DNA of 64,000 nt from Pseudomonas sp. DG56-2 (GTDB lineage: Bacteria > Pseudomonadota > Gammaproteobacteria > Pseudomonadales > Pseudomonadaceae). Made by a program: the position numbers and the translations under genes. The stretch covers positions 2,930,501 to 2,994,500 of the forward strand of contig NZ_CP032311.1 of NCBI RefSeq assembly GCF_004803755.1, read 5' to 3'. Within the stretch, counting starts at the first letter, position 1. Each line of letters opens with the position of its first letter. Below the pieces are notes generated by a model, which was not told where the DNA came from, did not search any database, and saw only the letters and a program-made list of their open reading frames with translations. This document shows, one piece after another, positions 35,042 through 44,455 of the stretch.

Positions 35042-36235
35042 TCAGGCCTGCACAACAATTGGTGCAGGCCCGGCACCGCCAGTGTCGAGGCGTCGTGCCA
35101 GCAAGCAAGTGAATGCCAATACCGGAATCACTGCGCAGCCACCGGCGATCCACAGCAACGTGGCATAGCCCTCGCCCAACAGTTGCCCGGCCAGCGCAGG
35201 CCCAGCGATCGAACTCAAGGCAAAGGCCCCCGGAATCAGCATGATCGAACGGCCGCTACGGTCCAGGCGAGCAATGGCAGCGGTCTGATAGACGCAACCC
35301 CAGGTGAAGCCCACCTCCCAGATCCAGGCACCCGCGGCGTACATCAAGAAGCCGTCGGCGTTGCCCAGCAACAACAGGCCCGTGCCGAGCACCAGCAACA
35401 CGATGACATGCGGCATGCGCACGCCCAGGCGATCACCGACTGCAGCCAGAATCAACGCTGCTGCACCGCCGAGCAGCTTGAGCACAGCGAAGACGACACC
35501 CAGCTCGGTCGGCTGCAGCGCAAGGCCATGCCCCAGGCGCTCGAGAAACGCCCACAGGCCGATCTGCCCGGCACCAAACAGGAAGAAAAACCCCAGCGCC
35601 GCATAGGCCGCCGGGGGAAATTGAAAACGTGACAACACTGAGCCCGCCGTCTGCGCTTGACCGTTGGCAATGAAATCCTGGCGACGCGGTAACGCAAAGG
35701 CGCTCAAGCTCAACAGCAGGATGATCGAGGCGAGCATCCAGGCCGCACCGGCGTAGTGGAAATAAGCGATCACCAGCGACGGCAAGGCAAACAGCACCGC
35801 AGCCACCACCCCCAGCTCAATGCCCAGGCGTAAACCCAGGGCGCGTTCCTTGTTGGCCATTTCGCCCATGATGCGCATGCCCAGGCACGTCATCAGCGCG
35901 GCGAAGAAGCCAATCAACGCCCACAGCGGCAGTTGGGCAATCGCCGGCAGCCGCGACGACAGCCAATACGCCAGGGCTGCCCCAATGGCGCAGCCCAGAG
36001 TCAGCAAACGCCAATTCATGCGGTCGATCAGTACCACTGCTACCAACGTGCCGAGCAGGTAGCCGGCGAAACACACCGAACCCAGCAGGCCGACCTGCTC
36101 GATGCTGAAGCCGAGGCTGTCGACCATCGAACCGAGCAGGATAGGCAAGGTATTGAACGGCAAGCCACCAATTGTCGAAGCGAAGCTGGCGGCGAGCATT
36201 ATCGCCAGTGTTTTTTGCCCACTCGTGGTCATCAT
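35042..36235 (-). CDS. MFS transporter, second type
   Basis: 397 residues with about 12 hydrophobic segments; starts MMTTSGQKTLAIMLAASFASTIGGLPFNTLPILLGSM and includes VVLIDRMNWRLLT between TM2 and TM3. It belongs to a different MFS branch from the permeases at 8747 and 33720. It sits 21 bases downstream of kshA and is likely co-transcribed with it, suggesting export or import of a ring-level intermediate. Its stop faces the plus-strand MFS stop with 5 bases between and no clear terminator. Confidence 0.8.
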   Translation of the reverse strand: MMTTSGQKTLAIMLAASFASTIGGLPFNTLPILLGSMVDSLGFSIEQVGLLGSVCFAGYLLGTLVAVVLIDRMNWRLLTLGCAIGAALAYWLSSRLPAIAQLPLWALIGFFAALMTCLGMRIMGEMANKERALGLRLGIELGVVAAVLFALPSLVIAYFHYAGAAWMLASIILLLSLSAFALPRRQDFIANGQAQTAGSVLSRFQFPPAAYAALGFFFLFGAGQIGLWAFLERLGHGLALQPTELGVVFAVLKLLGGAAALILAAVGDRLGVRMPHVIVLLVLGTGLLLLGNADGFLMYAAGAWIWEVGFTWGCVYQTAAIARLDRSGRSIMLIPGAFALSSIAGPALAGQLLGEGYATLLWIAGGCAVIPVLAFTCLLARRLDTGGAGPAPIVVQA

Positions 36236-36256
36236 GCATTCCTGCTCGGGTGCTTA

Positions 36257-37294
36257 TCAGCGGTGGTCGACAGTAATGATTTCTTTGCGTTCGGCGATTG
36301 CCGCCGGCACGTTGGCTTCGTCCATGAAGAACTGCTCGTACCATTCGCGCAGTTGGTACACCGGACCGTCACCTTCGGCCAGCACCGGCTTGTTGACGCG
36401 GATCTTGTGCGCCCAGATGTCCACGTCCTGGTAGAACGAGTCGCGCGTGCGCATTACATAGTCCTGAGCCAAGGCTCGGTTCTGCTCCTCGCTCCAGCCC
36501 TCGATCTTCTTCACCATGCAGCCAAAGCGCAGTTCAAAACTGTTGCCACTGATCGGTACGTGGCAGTTGAGCAGGATCGAGTGAATCTCCATGCCCTCGA
36601 ACATCGCACGCATGCGGGTGAAATGTGTTGCTGGCCCGTAGTAGGCAGATTCTGCTACCAAATCGCCGCCCAGCTGTTCTGAGTCACCATGGAAAATCTG
36701 CTGGGCAATGTGGCCTTCGAAGACGTTGGCGAAGTACTTGGTCGGGGTGAAATGCACCGGCCCAAAATGCTGGGCGTCCGCCAGGTTGTCGACCAGTTCG
36801 CGGGGGTTGGTCTCGATGACCAGCTTGTCCATGTGCCAGTCCTGCAGCCAGTCGTCGCTGTCCTGCTCCGGCAGATGTGGAATCACCACGGCCTGTGCCG
36901 GGGCGTTACCCTCGGGGTTGTTCCAGACGAACAGCAGCTTGTTCTCTTCACAGGTCAGCCAGCTGCGGGTCTTGGCTTTTGGCGGGATGCGCTTGCAGTA
37001 CGGGATCTCGACACATTTGCCACTGGCATCGTACTGCCAATGATGAAAGGGGCAGACCACACGGTCGTTGACCAGGGTCCCGCGGGAAAGGTCGGCGCCC
37101 ATGTGCGGGCAATGCGCATCGATCACGCTGATCTGGCCGTTGGAGGTGGCAAAGGCCAGCAAACGCGTGCCGAAGATGTTCAAGGTGTGCAGTTGGCCGT
37201 CACGAAAGTCAGCCGCTTCCCCCACACAGTGCCAGCCTCGACCAAAGCGAGGGGCCAGTGCAGTGTCGATGTTGATTGCTGCGAGCTTGGTCAT
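36257..37294 (-). CDS. kshA: 3-ketosteroid 9alpha-hydroxylase oxygenase component (KshA)
   Basis: 345 residues. Rieske 2Fe-2S ligands C62/H64 (HCPHMGAD) and C81/H84 (CPFHHW); mononuclear iron motif N170-x2-D173-x2-H176-x4-H181 (DNLADAQHFGPVH). The size and the long C-terminal catalytic domain fit KshA, which hydroxylates C9 of 3-keto-1,4-diene steroids so that ring B opens spontaneously. The partner reductase gene kshB is about 9 kb away in the hsaA operon. A weaker 19-bp box lies 71 bases upstream. Confidence 0.92.
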   Translation of the reverse strand: MTKLAAINIDTALAPRFGRGWHCVGEAADFRDGQLHTLNIFGTRLLAFATSNGQISVIDAHCPHMGADLSRGTLVNDRVVCPFHHWQYDASGKCVEIPYCKRIPPKAKTRSWLTCEENKLLFVWNNPEGNAPAQAVVIPHLPEQDSDDWLQDWHMDKLVIETNPRELVDNLADAQHFGPVHFTPTKYFANVFEGHIAQQIFHGDSEQLGGDLVAESAYYGPATHFTRMRAMFEGMEIHSILLNCHVPISGNSFELRFGCMVKKIEGWSEEQNRALAQDYVMRTRDSFYQDVDIWAHKIRVNKPVLAEGDGPVYQLREWYEQFFMDEANVPAAIAERKEIITVDHR

Positions 37295-37365
37295 TGTTAT
37301 TGTTCCTCGTGTGAAAATCCCCGGTTACTTGCCAGGTCAATTCTCACCGAGCAGGCGCAAGCGCT

Positions 37366-37384
37366 CATCCCCCGCATGGACTAG
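37366..37384 (-). promoter_or_regulatory. 19-bp box upstream of kshA
   Basis: Read toward kshA: CTAGTCCATGCGGGGGATG. The left arm is perfect; the right arm has two mismatches (GGGG for GACG). 71 bases to the ATG. Confidence 0.6.
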
Positions 37385-37414
37385 TTGAGCACCGCGCACT
37401 GATTGCTTTGCCGT

Positions 37415-38179
37415 TTAGAACCGTGTCGGGCGCACCATGGCATCCATGCCACCATCGACGAACATCACGCTGCCATGCACAAAGCTGGCCTGTTCGGACT
37501 GCAGGAACGCCACCGCCTGGGCAATTTCCTGCGGGTGGCCAGCGCGCCCCAGCGGAGCCACGAACTCGCGAACGGCCTTGGCGAAACGTGGGTCATCCAG
37601 CGATGCCTGATGCAACGGTGTCTCGACCGCGCCGGGCGCCACCACGTTCAGGCGAATGCCCTGCCTGGCCCAGGCAACCGCCTTGCCGCGGGCATTGCAG
37701 GTCACCGCATACTTGGAGCTGGCATAGGCTACATGCGAGAGCCCCAGGCTGTTGGCGTGTTCCAATGCGAGCGCCTCGTTGCCGGCCAGCATGGCCTCGA
37801 CCATCGCTTGCTGGTCTGGCTTGGTGTGGGTGGCAGCAATCGAGCCGATCACCGTGGCGGCAGGTTTGTCACCCTTGGCCAAGGCATCGGCCAGGCCATC
37901 GAGCAACTCGGTCACACCAAAGTAATTGACCGAAATAATGGTGTCGGACAGCGCGCTTGAGCCCACCCCGGCGCAGCACACCAGACCATCGAGCACACCT
38001 GCACTTTGCTCGAGCACCGCGTTGATGGCCGCCTGGCGCCCAGTTGCGCTGGACAGGTCGGCAATCACCTCAGTGTCTGCCCGGTCGATGCCAATGACTC
38101 GATGTCCTGCGGCGCGTAGCGCCTGGCAGACTGCTGCGCCGATACCCGATGCAGAACCGCTGACCGCTGTAATGGGCAT
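37415..38179 (-). CDS. hsdA: 3alpha-hydroxysteroid dehydrogenase / carbonyl reductase
   Basis: 254 residues from the ATG at 38179 with AAGG just before it. SDR with SGSASGIGAAVCQALRAAGHRVIGID, VIADLSSATGRQAAI, VSVNYFGVTELLD, catalytic YASSK, and the C-terminal DGGMDAMVRPTRF. These segments match Comamonas testosteroni HsdA very closely (DGGIDAVMRPTQF and EVIADLS in that protein, from memory). HsdA interconverts 3alpha-hydroxy and 3-keto steroids with NAD, the first step for bile acids such as cholate. Single-gene unit with a perfect 19-bp box, next to the regulator gene, as in Comamonas where hsdA and its regulators adjoin. Confidence 0.92.
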   Translation of the reverse strand: MPITAVSGSASGIGAAVCQALRAAGHRVIGIDRADTEVIADLSSATGRQAAINAVLEQSAGVLDGLVCCAGVGSSALSDTIISVNYFGVTELLDGLADALAKGDKPAATVIGSIAATHTKPDQQAMVEAMLAGNEALALEHANSLGLSHVAYASSKYAVTCNARGKAVAWARQGIRLNVVAPGAVETPLHQASLDDPRFAKAVREFVAPLGRAGHPQEIAQAVAFLQSEQASFVHGSVMFVDGGMDAMVRPTRF

Positions 38180-38239
38180 AACCTTGATCCTCATGATGTA
38201 ACGGAGGTGATTAGTATTGGTGGCGGACACGCTCGCCAA

Positions 38240-38258
38240 CATCGTCCGCACGGACTAA
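38240..38258 (-). promoter_or_regulatory. 19-bp box upstream of hsdA
   Basis: Read toward hsdA: TTAGTCCGTGCGGACGATG, a perfect match and the most symmetric copy (TAGTCCG...CGGAC). 60 bases before the ATG. Adjacent to the terminator of the regulator gene. Confidence 0.88.
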
Positions 38259-38290
38259 AACGCCCCGGCCTTGAAAGCAAGACCGGGGCG
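38257..38290 (-). terminator. Intrinsic terminator of the LuxR-type regulator gene
   Basis: On the reverse strand CGCCCCGG, a 14-base loop, CCGGGGCG, then TTTTAG. It lies 21 bases after the regulator stop and partly touches the hsdA box. Confidence 0.8.
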
Positions 38291-38310
38291 GCAGTGAACA
38301 ACGGCCACCG

Positions 38311-39561
38311 TCACGCGCTGCTGCGCACCGGGTGAGCCAGCTTCAGTGCCGGTTTACTGAGCTTATCGGCGCCCAGCACGGTCAACTTGGGCTTTCCCAG
38401 GGCAACCACGCTGTTGAGGATGATGCGCACCAACTCGGTCTGGCGACGCACGCCGGTCTTGGAAAAAATCGAGCGCAAGTGTGCCCGGGCGGTGTTGCGG
38501 CGCACATTCAATACTTCAGCGGCTTCTTCGAGCGAAAGGCCATTGACCAGCTCCATGGCCAATGCGGTTTCGGCCCGGGTCAAGTTGAACAGTTGCTTGG
38601 TCAGGGTTTCGCTGGCCATGGAGCGACCGACGGCGTCGCGGATGTACACCACTACCACCGGCTTGCTCTTGCCCTCGGCCCAGTCCTGGGTCGGTATCGC
38701 CTCGACGACCACACCGAGGTTGATGTTTCCCGACGGCCTGGACACCGACATCGCTTCAGATGCCGCGCCAGCCTGCGGACTGTCGGGGTCGCGGGCGAAG
38801 GCATTACGCACCAGGCGCTGCAATTCACGGTTATCGCTGGGATACGTGGCTTCAAGGTGGCCACCAACCAGCTTCAGGCCATCCGCCAGTTCCAACAGCT
38901 CGCTGGCCATCGGATTCATGCGCAGCACGCTGCCATTCTGATCGAGGACGATGGTAGCCACCGACAGGCGACTGATGGCCTGGGAATACAACTCACTGAT
39001 CGACTCGCTGCGGTCGAGCAGGTTGTGCACATGCATGGCACGGCGCAAGTGCGGCAGGAACATCTCGCACAGCTGGCGTTCAGAGTCAGTGAAGCGAGGG
39101 GCGGATCTGGGGCGGGTAATGCGAAAACGCAGCTTGCCACCATCGGGCGTAGAAATATCGGCGCCCATGATGTGGAAGGTGTCGTGGACAATACCGTAGG
39201 TCTTGAAGTACACCGAATTGGTCCACTGCGCCTCGGTCATCAGGTCGTCTACGGTAAACACCTTGTCCATCGGCGGATTGTTGAACGGGGTGACCGCTTG
39301 CGGGTAGGCCCAGTAACTGACCTCGCCCTCGCCTTCGATATCGCCGACCACAATCATCAGGCCCAGGTCGGGTTGTTCGGGTACACGCAGAATCAAGGTG
39401 ACATAGTTTGCCTGGTACAAACTGCGGACATGGCGCAAGGTCTTGGCCATCAGCTTTTGATCCAGCGAGCCGTCATAGAACTCGCCAATGAGCCTGTCGT
39501 ACTCCGCCAGCTCCAAGCCCATGTCTGCCAAGGCTTGAACACTCAAGCTGGAATTCTCCAT
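38311..39561 (-). CDS. LuxR-family transcriptional regulator, TeiR/TesR-like
   Basis: 416 residues. No receiver domain. The N-terminal 180 residues are a sensor-like region (LAEYDRLIGEFYDGSLDQKLMAKTLRHV). A PAS-like segment follows near 195-300 (ISRLSVATIVLDQNGSVLRMNPMASELLEL). The C-terminal GerE helix-turn-helix lies at about 335-395 (LTRAETALAMELVNGLSLEEAAEVLNVRRNTARAHLRSIFSKTG). Size and layout fit the steroid-responsive TeiR/TesR activators of Comamonas. It is the only regulator in the window and adjoins hsdA. It is the best candidate to bind the 19-bp boxes, and a weak box 154 bases upstream may allow self-control. Ligand and binding site are inferred. Confidence 0.85.
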   Translation of the reverse strand: MENSSLSVQALADMGLELAEYDRLIGEFYDGSLDQKLMAKTLRHVRSLYQANYVTLILRVPEQPDLGLMIVVGDIEGEGEVSYWAYPQAVTPFNNPPMDKVFTVDDLMTEAQWTNSVYFKTYGIVHDTFHIMGADISTPDGGKLRFRITRPRSAPRFTDSERQLCEMFLPHLRRAMHVHNLLDRSESISELYSQAISRLSVATIVLDQNGSVLRMNPMASELLELADGLKLVGGHLEATYPSDNRELQRLVRNAFARDPDSPQAGAASEAMSVSRPSGNINLGVVVEAIPTQDWAEGKSKPVVVVYIRDAVGRSMASETLTKQLFNLTRAETALAMELVNGLSLEEAAEVLNVRRNTARAHLRSIFSKTGVRRQTELVRIILNSVVALGKPKLTVLGADKLSKPALKLAHPVRSSA

Positions 39562-39715
39562 CGCCAGTCTCCTCGAGGGACACAGCCCAGGCCATGCCCG
39601 TTTTTATTGTTATGTTTCGAACACTTGCGGATGCACTGTGCAGCCTGTCAGGGCCGCCCGGCGTACATTGACCATAAACATTGACGATAGCAATACCCTT
39701 GATCGGCTACCGGGG

Positions 39716-39734
39716 CATCGTCCATATGGCCTAC
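39716..39734 (-). promoter_or_regulatory. Weak 19-bp box upstream of the regulator gene
   Basis: Read toward the regulator: GTAGGCCATATGGACGATG. Two mismatches in the left arm, perfect right arm. 154 bases to the ATG at 39561, farther than most. Confidence 0.5.
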
Positions 39735-39758
39735 CCCGGTGCCGTCCAGCGCCTTCGA

Positions 39759-40967
39759 TCAGTCCAGCTCGAACAGCCCCGCTGCACCCATACCACCCCC
39801 AATGCACATGGTCACCACCACGTAGCGCACGCCGCGACGACGTCCTTCAAGCAGGCTGTGACCGACCATGCGCGCACCCGACATGCCGAACGGGTGGCCG
39901 ATGGAAATCGCCCCGCCATTGACGTTCAGGCGATCAGGCGCAATGCCCAGAACATCGCGGCAATGCAGCACTTGGCAGGCGAACGCTTCGTTGATTTCCC
40001 ACAGGCCGATATCGGCTACGCTCAAACCGAAACGCTTGAGCAGTTTCGGCACCGCCACCACGGGCCCAATGCCCATCTCTTCGGGTGCGCAGCCCGCCAC
40101 GGCGATCCCGCGATACGTACCTAGCGGACGCAAACCGCGTTCAGCCGCCTGAGCGCGACTCATCAGCAAGCTTGCCGAGGCACCATCGGAGAACTGCGAG
40201 GCGTTGCCAGCGGTAATGAACTCGCCCTGCTCCACCCAGGTGCCGTTCTTCCACACAGGTTTGAGTGCAGCCAAGTCTTCGCGCTGAGTCGAAGGCCGGT
40301 TGCACTCGTCGCGATCGGCCAGTACCAGCTCATGACCCGCTGGCTGACCCTCCTTGTCGAACAGTTGCTTGCGCACCTGCAGCGGCACGATTTCTTCATC
40401 GAACAGACCGTCGCGCTGGGCGGCGGCCGTGCGCTGCTGGCTTTGCAGCGCGTAGTCATCTTGCGCCGCCCGGCTGATGCCGTAGCGCCGCGAGACGATC
40501 TCCGCGGTCTCGATCATCGGGATGTACGCGCTGGGCATACAGGCGAGCACCGCCTCTGACTGGTTGCGGTAGGTGTTCTTGTACTTGTTCTGGGTGAGCG
40601 ACAGCGATTCGACGCCACCGGCGATGGCAATGTCCATTTCACCGACCAGAATATTTTTCGCGGCCATGCCGATGCTGATCAGCCCTGATGCACACATGCG
40701 GTCCAAGGCCATACCCGCGACGCTTTCAGGCAAACCGCCGGTGTAGGCACACAGCCTGCCGATGTTGTAGCCCTGGGTGCCCTGCTGAACCGCTGCGCCC
40801 ATGATCACGTCGTCTACCGCGCCAGGTTCTACACCTGAGCGTTCAAGCACCGCCCGTACCACGTGACCGCCGAGCACTGGGGCTTCGGTGTCGTTGAACG
40901 AGCCGCGAAAGGATTTGCTCAGCGCAGTACGCGCGGTAGCAACAATTACAACGTCATTCTTGTCCAT
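39759..40967 (-). CDS. Acetyl-CoA acyltransferase (thiolase)
   Basis: 402 residues from the ATG at 40967; a GTG at 40979 overlapping the MaoC stop is an alternative. Biosynthetic/degradative thiolase motifs: nucleophile Cys in [23 protein letters not shown] with the catalytic His, and C-terminal [14 protein letters not shown]. Third gene of the unit ipdF - MaoC - thiolase. It probably cleaves a beta-ketoacyl-CoA from the steroid side chain or the C/D-ring remnant. It is distinct from the FadA6-like thiolase at 43301, and its exact step is open. Confidence 0.85.
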   Translation of the reverse strand: MDKNDVVIVATARTALSKSFRGSFNDTEAPVLGGHVVRAVLERSGVEPGAVDDVIMGAAVQQGTQGYNIGRLCAYTGGLPESVAGMALDRMCASGLISIGMAAKNILVGEMDIAIAGGVESLSLTQNKYKNTYRNQSEAVLACMPSAYIPMIETAEIVSRRYGISRAAQDDYALQSQQRTAAAQRDGLFDEEIVPLQVRKQLFDKEGQPAGHELVLADRDECNRPSTQREDLAALKPVWKNGTWVEQGEFITAGNASQFSDGASASLLMSRAQAAERGLRPLGTYRGIAVAGCAPEEMGIGPVVAVPKLLKRFGLSVADIGLWEINEAFACQVLHCRDVLGIAPDRLNVNGGAISIGHPFGMSGARMVGHSLLEGRRRGVRYVVVTMCIGGGMGAAGLFELD

Positions 40968-40975
40968 GCACAGGC

Positions 40976-41446
40976 TCACTCACTGATCGGGTTAAAGGTG
41001 TAGCGACTGATGGTGTCGACCACGCAGCCGGGGCGCTCGGCGCCTTCGATTTCAACGCTCATGCGCACTACCAGTTGTACGGCGTTGCCGATCATCTCGG
41101 CGCTGATGACCTGGCCCCGACCGCGTACCCGCGAGCCGACCTTGACGGCTGCCGGAAAACGCACCCGGTCGGTGCCGTAGTTCACACCCATTGCCAGGTT
41201 GTCGATGCCCATCAGTTGCGGCATGAACAGGTTGGCCAGGGCCAGGGTCAGGTAACCATGGGCGATGCAGGCCCCGAACGGGCCATTGGCCGCGCGCTCA
41301 GGATCGACATGTATCCATTGCTGATCACCGGTCGCTTCGGCGAACAGATTGATTCGTTCCTGGGACAGTTGCAGCCAGTCGGTGACGCCGAGGTCCAGGC
41401 CCTCGGCCTTGAGCATTTGTTCGGCGCTGCTGAATCGGATACTCAT
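40976..41446 (-). CDS. MaoC-like enoyl-CoA hydratase
   Basis: 156-residue single hot-dog domain, ATG at 41446 after GAGGAG. The signature [36 protein letters not shown] contains the Asp and His of R-specific hydratases. It lies between ipdF (10 bases) and a thiolase (overlapping or 8 bases). By domain it hydrates an enoyl-CoA in the beta-oxidation of steroid acyl-CoA. The C-terminal half of the protein at 1480-2427 is a related domain. Confidence 0.87.
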   Translation of the reverse strand: MSIRFSSAEQMLKAEGLDLGVTDWLQLSQERINLFAEATGDQQWIHVDPERAANGPFGACIAHGYLTLALANLFMPQLMGIDNLAMGVNYGTDRVRFPAAVKVGSRVRGRGQVISAEMIGNAVQLVVRMSVEIEGAERPGCVVDTISRYTFNPISE

Positions 41447-41456
41447 GAGCTGCTCC

Positions 41457-42242
41457 TCAAGCCTGTTGTGAGCTGACCGAGAGCACTTCGCCGACCATGT
41501 AGGAGGCGTAGTCGCTGGCCAGGAAAATCATGACGTTGGCCACTTCCCAAACCTCGGCGGCACGGCCGAAGGCTTCGCGGTCGGCCAACTTTGCCAGCAG
41601 TTCTTCGCTGGAGGCTTTCTTGAGAAAATCGTGCAAGGCAATCGACGGCGACACGGCATTGATGCGCACCCCGCTCTCGGCGGCTTCCACCGCGCTGCAT
41701 CGGGTCAGGGCCATGACACCGGCCTTGGCGGCGGCGTAATGCGCCTGTTCTTTCTGTGCACGCCAGCCAAGCACCGAGGCGTTGTTGACGATCGCACCGG
41801 CACCGCGGCGCTCCATATGCGGCAGCATCGCGCGGGTCATGCGGAAGGTGCCGGTCAAGGTCACATCAATGACGCGCAGCCATTCCTCGTCCGTCATTTC
41901 GGTGACGCGCTTGGAACCACCCAGGCCCGCGTTGTTGATCAGCACGTCAACGCCGCCAAGGGTCTGCTCGGCGCTCTCGACCAAGGCTTGTACTTCGTCC
42001 TCGAGGGTTACGTTGCACAACTGTCCATACACTGCCTGCAAGCCAGTTTCGGCCTTGAGTTGCTCGACTGCCTGTTCCAGGCGACGCGGATGAACATCGG
42101 AGATCATCAGGGCACGGCAACCTTCTTCGGCACAGCGCTTGGCCGCGGCAAAACCGATGCCAGCGCCTGCGGCGGCAGTGATCAGTACCGACTTGCCAGC
42201 CAGCAGTTGATGACCGGGTACATAAGGTGGGGCTTGTTTCAC
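41457..42242 (-). CDS. ipdF: IpdF-like HIP-CoA hydroxy dehydrogenase (SDR)
   Basis: 261 residues from a GTG at 42242 with GAGG eight bases before. TAAAGAGIGFAAAKR replaces the plain TGxxxGIG glycine motif. NNAGLGG, then NNASVLGWRAQKEQAHYAAAKAGVMALTRCSAVEAAESGVRINAVSPSIA, a run nearly identical in my memory to mycobacterial IpdF (Rv3559c). IpdF oxidises the 5-hydroxyl of the C/D-ring HIP-CoA series to the ketone. First gene of a three-gene unit with a 19-bp box. Confidence 0.88.
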   Translation of the reverse strand: MKQAPPYVPGHQLLAGKSVLITAAAGAGIGFAAAKRCAEEGCRALMISDVHPRRLEQAVEQLKAETGLQAVYGQLCNVTLEDEVQALVESAEQTLGGVDVLINNAGLGGSKRVTEMTDEEWLRVIDVTLTGTFRMTRAMLPHMERRGAGAIVNNASVLGWRAQKEQAHYAAAKAGVMALTRCSAVEAAESGVRINAVSPSIALHDFLKKASSEELLAKLADREAFGRAAEVWEVANVMIFLASDYASYMVGEVLSVSSQQA

Positions 42243-42303
42243 GATGAATACCTCAGACGGGATACAGGTTGTCCATAGGTATAAAGGCCGAAGACTTCGG
42301 GCA

Positions 42304-42322
42304 CATCGTCAAAACGGACGTG
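42304..42322 (-). promoter_or_regulatory. 19-bp box upstream of ipdF
   Basis: Read toward ipdF: CACGTCCGTTTTGACGATG. Three mismatches to the consensus, two of them at the left edge; 61 bases to the GTG. Confidence 0.65.
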
Positions 42323-42387
42323 ATAGGCGAAGGAAGACACAGGGAAACAGGCGCCGACGCGGCCGACGCCTGACATTCACGCCGCTG

Positions 42388-43266
42388 CTAGCTACCCCAG
42401 ACCTTCTGCGCCTTGGGCGCTTCGTTGAGGATCGCATCGACGGCTGCGCCTACTTCTGCAACCTGCCAGCGGGCGCCCTTGTCACGGGTGACCCCAGTGC
42501 GCCAACCGTCTCCCAGGGAGATACGCCCGCCCTGGCTTTCGAACAACTGGCCGCTGACATGCGCCGAGGCCTCGCTGCCCAGCCACACCACCAGGGGTGC
42601 GACGTTTTCCGCCGCCCAAGCGTCGAAACTGTCGTCATCGGGCTTTTTGACCATGTCGGGCATGGCGCTTTCGGTCATCGCCGTGCGCGCTGCCGGCGCC
42701 AGGGCGTTGGCCGTGACGCCGTAGCGCGCCAGTTCCGCTGCCTGCACCAAGGTCAGGGAGGCAATGCCACCTTTGGCCGCGGAGTAGTTGGACTGGCCGA
42801 TGGAGCCCTGCAAGCCGGCCCCGGAGCTGGTATTGATGATGCGCGCAGCCACAGGCGTACCCGCCTTGGCCTGGTCACGCCAGCGCCGACCGAGGACATT
42901 GGCCAGGCAGTAATGGCCCTTGAGGTGCACGCGCATGACCATGTCCCAATCCTCTTCCGAGAGGCTGATGAACATGCGATCACGCAACACTCCAGCGTTA
43001 TTGACCAGCACGTGGACCTCGCCAAAGGCCTCGAGTGCGGCATCGACGATGCCCTGGGCACTGGCCAAGGTGGTAATGTCGCCGTCGCTGGCAATTGCCC
43101 GGCCACCGCTGGAGCAAATCTCATCGACCACCGCTTCGGCGGCTTCGCGGCGAATATCATTGACCACGACATTGGCGCCCTCGGCAGCGAATGCCAGCGC
43201 ATAGGCGCGGCCCAATCCGCCACCGGCACCGGTGATGATCACGGTACGATCTGTACAAATTCCCAT
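42388..43266 (-). CDS. Short-chain dehydrogenase of the Rv3548c / 17beta-HSD4-like group
   Basis: 292 residues from the ATG at 43266 (MGICTDRTVIITGAGGGLGRAYALAFAAEGANVVVND); a longer frame to 43374 runs into the thiolase gene. NNAGVLRDRMFISLSEEDWDMVMRVHLKGHY, then YSAAKGG. This is the hydroxyacyl-CoA dehydrogenase group related to peroxisomal MFE-2 and to an SDR in the mycobacterial KstR2 cluster. Last gene of the ring C/D operon. Probably oxidises a 3-hydroxyacyl-CoA formed by an EchA-type hydratase. Confidence 0.83.
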   Translation of the reverse strand: MGICTDRTVIITGAGGGLGRAYALAFAAEGANVVVNDIRREAAEAVVDEICSSGGRAIASDGDITTLASAQGIVDAALEAFGEVHVLVNNAGVLRDRMFISLSEEDWDMVMRVHLKGHYCLANVLGRRWRDQAKAGTPVAARIINTSSGAGLQGSIGQSNYSAAKGGIASLTLVQAAELARYGVTANALAPAARTAMTESAMPDMVKKPDDDSFDAWAAENVAPLVVWLGSEASAHVSGQLFESQGGRISLGDGWRTGVTRDKGARWQVAEVGAAVDAILNEAPKAQKVWGS

Positions 43267-43300
43267 AGGGTATTGTTCCTGTGTTTGTGGATGGCCGGCG

Positions 43301-44452
43301 TCAAAGCCGCTCGATAATGCTGACGTTGGCCTGGCCGCCGCCTTCGCACATGGTTTGCAGGCCATAGCGCCCACCGGTACGCTCCAGCGCGTGCAGCAAG
43401 GTCGTCATCAAGCGCGCACCGGTAGCACCCAGCGGGTGGCCGAGGGCAATCGCGCCGCCGTTGACATTGGTAGTGGCCGGGTTGTAATCGAGCTCCTTGG
43501 ACCAGGCCATGACCACCGAGGCAAAGGCTTCGTTGATCTCCACCAGGTCGATATCGGTCATGCGCATGCCGGCTTTTTTTAGCGCCGCGCGAGTGGCCGC
43601 AATCGGTGCGGTCAGGTGCCAGATCGGATCGTCGCCAAGCACCGACAAGTGATGAATACGCGCCCTGGGGGTCAAGTTGTAGCGTTTGAGAGCCGCTTCC
43701 GAGACCACCAGCAAGGCCGCCGAGGCATCGCAGGTCTGACTGGAAACGGCCGCGGTGATCGAGGCAAACTCGGCGCTCACCGGTTCCAGGCCGGCCATTT
43801 TCTCCAGGCTGCTGACCCGCGGCGTTTCGTCGTGGGCCAAGCCTTCGCAGGCAACGATCTCCCGGGAGAAATAGCCCGCCTCTGTCGCGGCCAGGGCGCG
43901 GCGATGGCTTTCCAGGGCGAACACTTCCATGTCCGCGCGGCTGAGCTGCCAGTGATCGGCGATCCGTTGGGCGGCATAGAACTGGTTGACCGGCTGATTG
44001 CCAAAGCGCGCCTGCCAGCCCTTGCTGCCGGAAAACGGGTCGCTGAAGCCTAACGCTTGACCCGCGATCATCGCCGACGAAATCGGGATCTGGGTCATGG
44101 TCTGCACGCCGCCCACCGCCACCACATCCTGCATGCCACTCATCACCGCCTGGGCGGCAAAGTGCAGCGCCTGCTGCGACGAGCCGCACTGACGGTCAAC
44201 GGTGGTGCCGGGGACATTCAGCGGCAAACCCGCGGCAAGCCAGCTGGTGCGGGCAATATCACCCGCTTGCGAACCGATGGTATCGACGCAGCCGAAGATC
44301 ACGTCGTCATAATCTTCTGCAGGAATGGCATTGCGCTCGACCAGAGCGCGCAACACATGGGCGCCAAGGTCGATGGCATGGACATGGGCCAGGCTGCCCT
44401 TGCGCTTGCCCGTAGGGCTGCGCAAGGCGTCGACTATATAAGCTTGGGGCAT
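43301..44452 (-). CDS. fadA6: FadA6-like 3-ketoacyl-CoA thiolase (ring C/D pathway)
   Basis: 383 residues, ATG at 44452 after GAGG. Motifs [24 protein letters not shown], nucleophile Cys in [30 protein letters not shown] and the end [24 protein letters not shown], all very close to mycobacterial FadA6 as I recall it. FadA6 releases acetyl-CoA during degradation of HIP-CoA. The position beside FadE30-like and ipdABC genes supports this over the side-chain thiolase FadA5. Confidence 0.88.
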   Translation of the reverse strand: MPQAYIVDALRSPTGKRKGSLAHVHAIDLGAHVLRALVERNAIPAEDYDDVIFGCVDTIGSQAGDIARTSWLAAGLPLNVPGTTVDRQCGSSQQALHFAAQAVMSGMQDVVAVGGVQTMTQIPISSAMIAGQALGFSDPFSGSKGWQARFGNQPVNQFYAAQRIADHWQLSRADMEVFALESHRRALAATEAGYFSREIVACEGLAHDETPRVSSLEKMAGLEPVSAEFASITAAVSSQTCDASAALLVVSEAALKRYNLTPRARIHHLSVLGDDPIWHLTAPIAATRAALKKAGMRMTDIDLVEINEAFASVVMAWSKELDYNPATTNVNGGAIALGHPLGATGARLMTTLLHALERTGGRYGLQTMCEGGGQANVSIIERL

Positions 44453-44455
44453 GGC

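Noticed and set aside
39681..39700. TTGACGATAG near 39681 as a further copy of the 19-bp box
   Set aside because: Only the GACGAT half is present; the left arm GTCY is missing at the right spacing.
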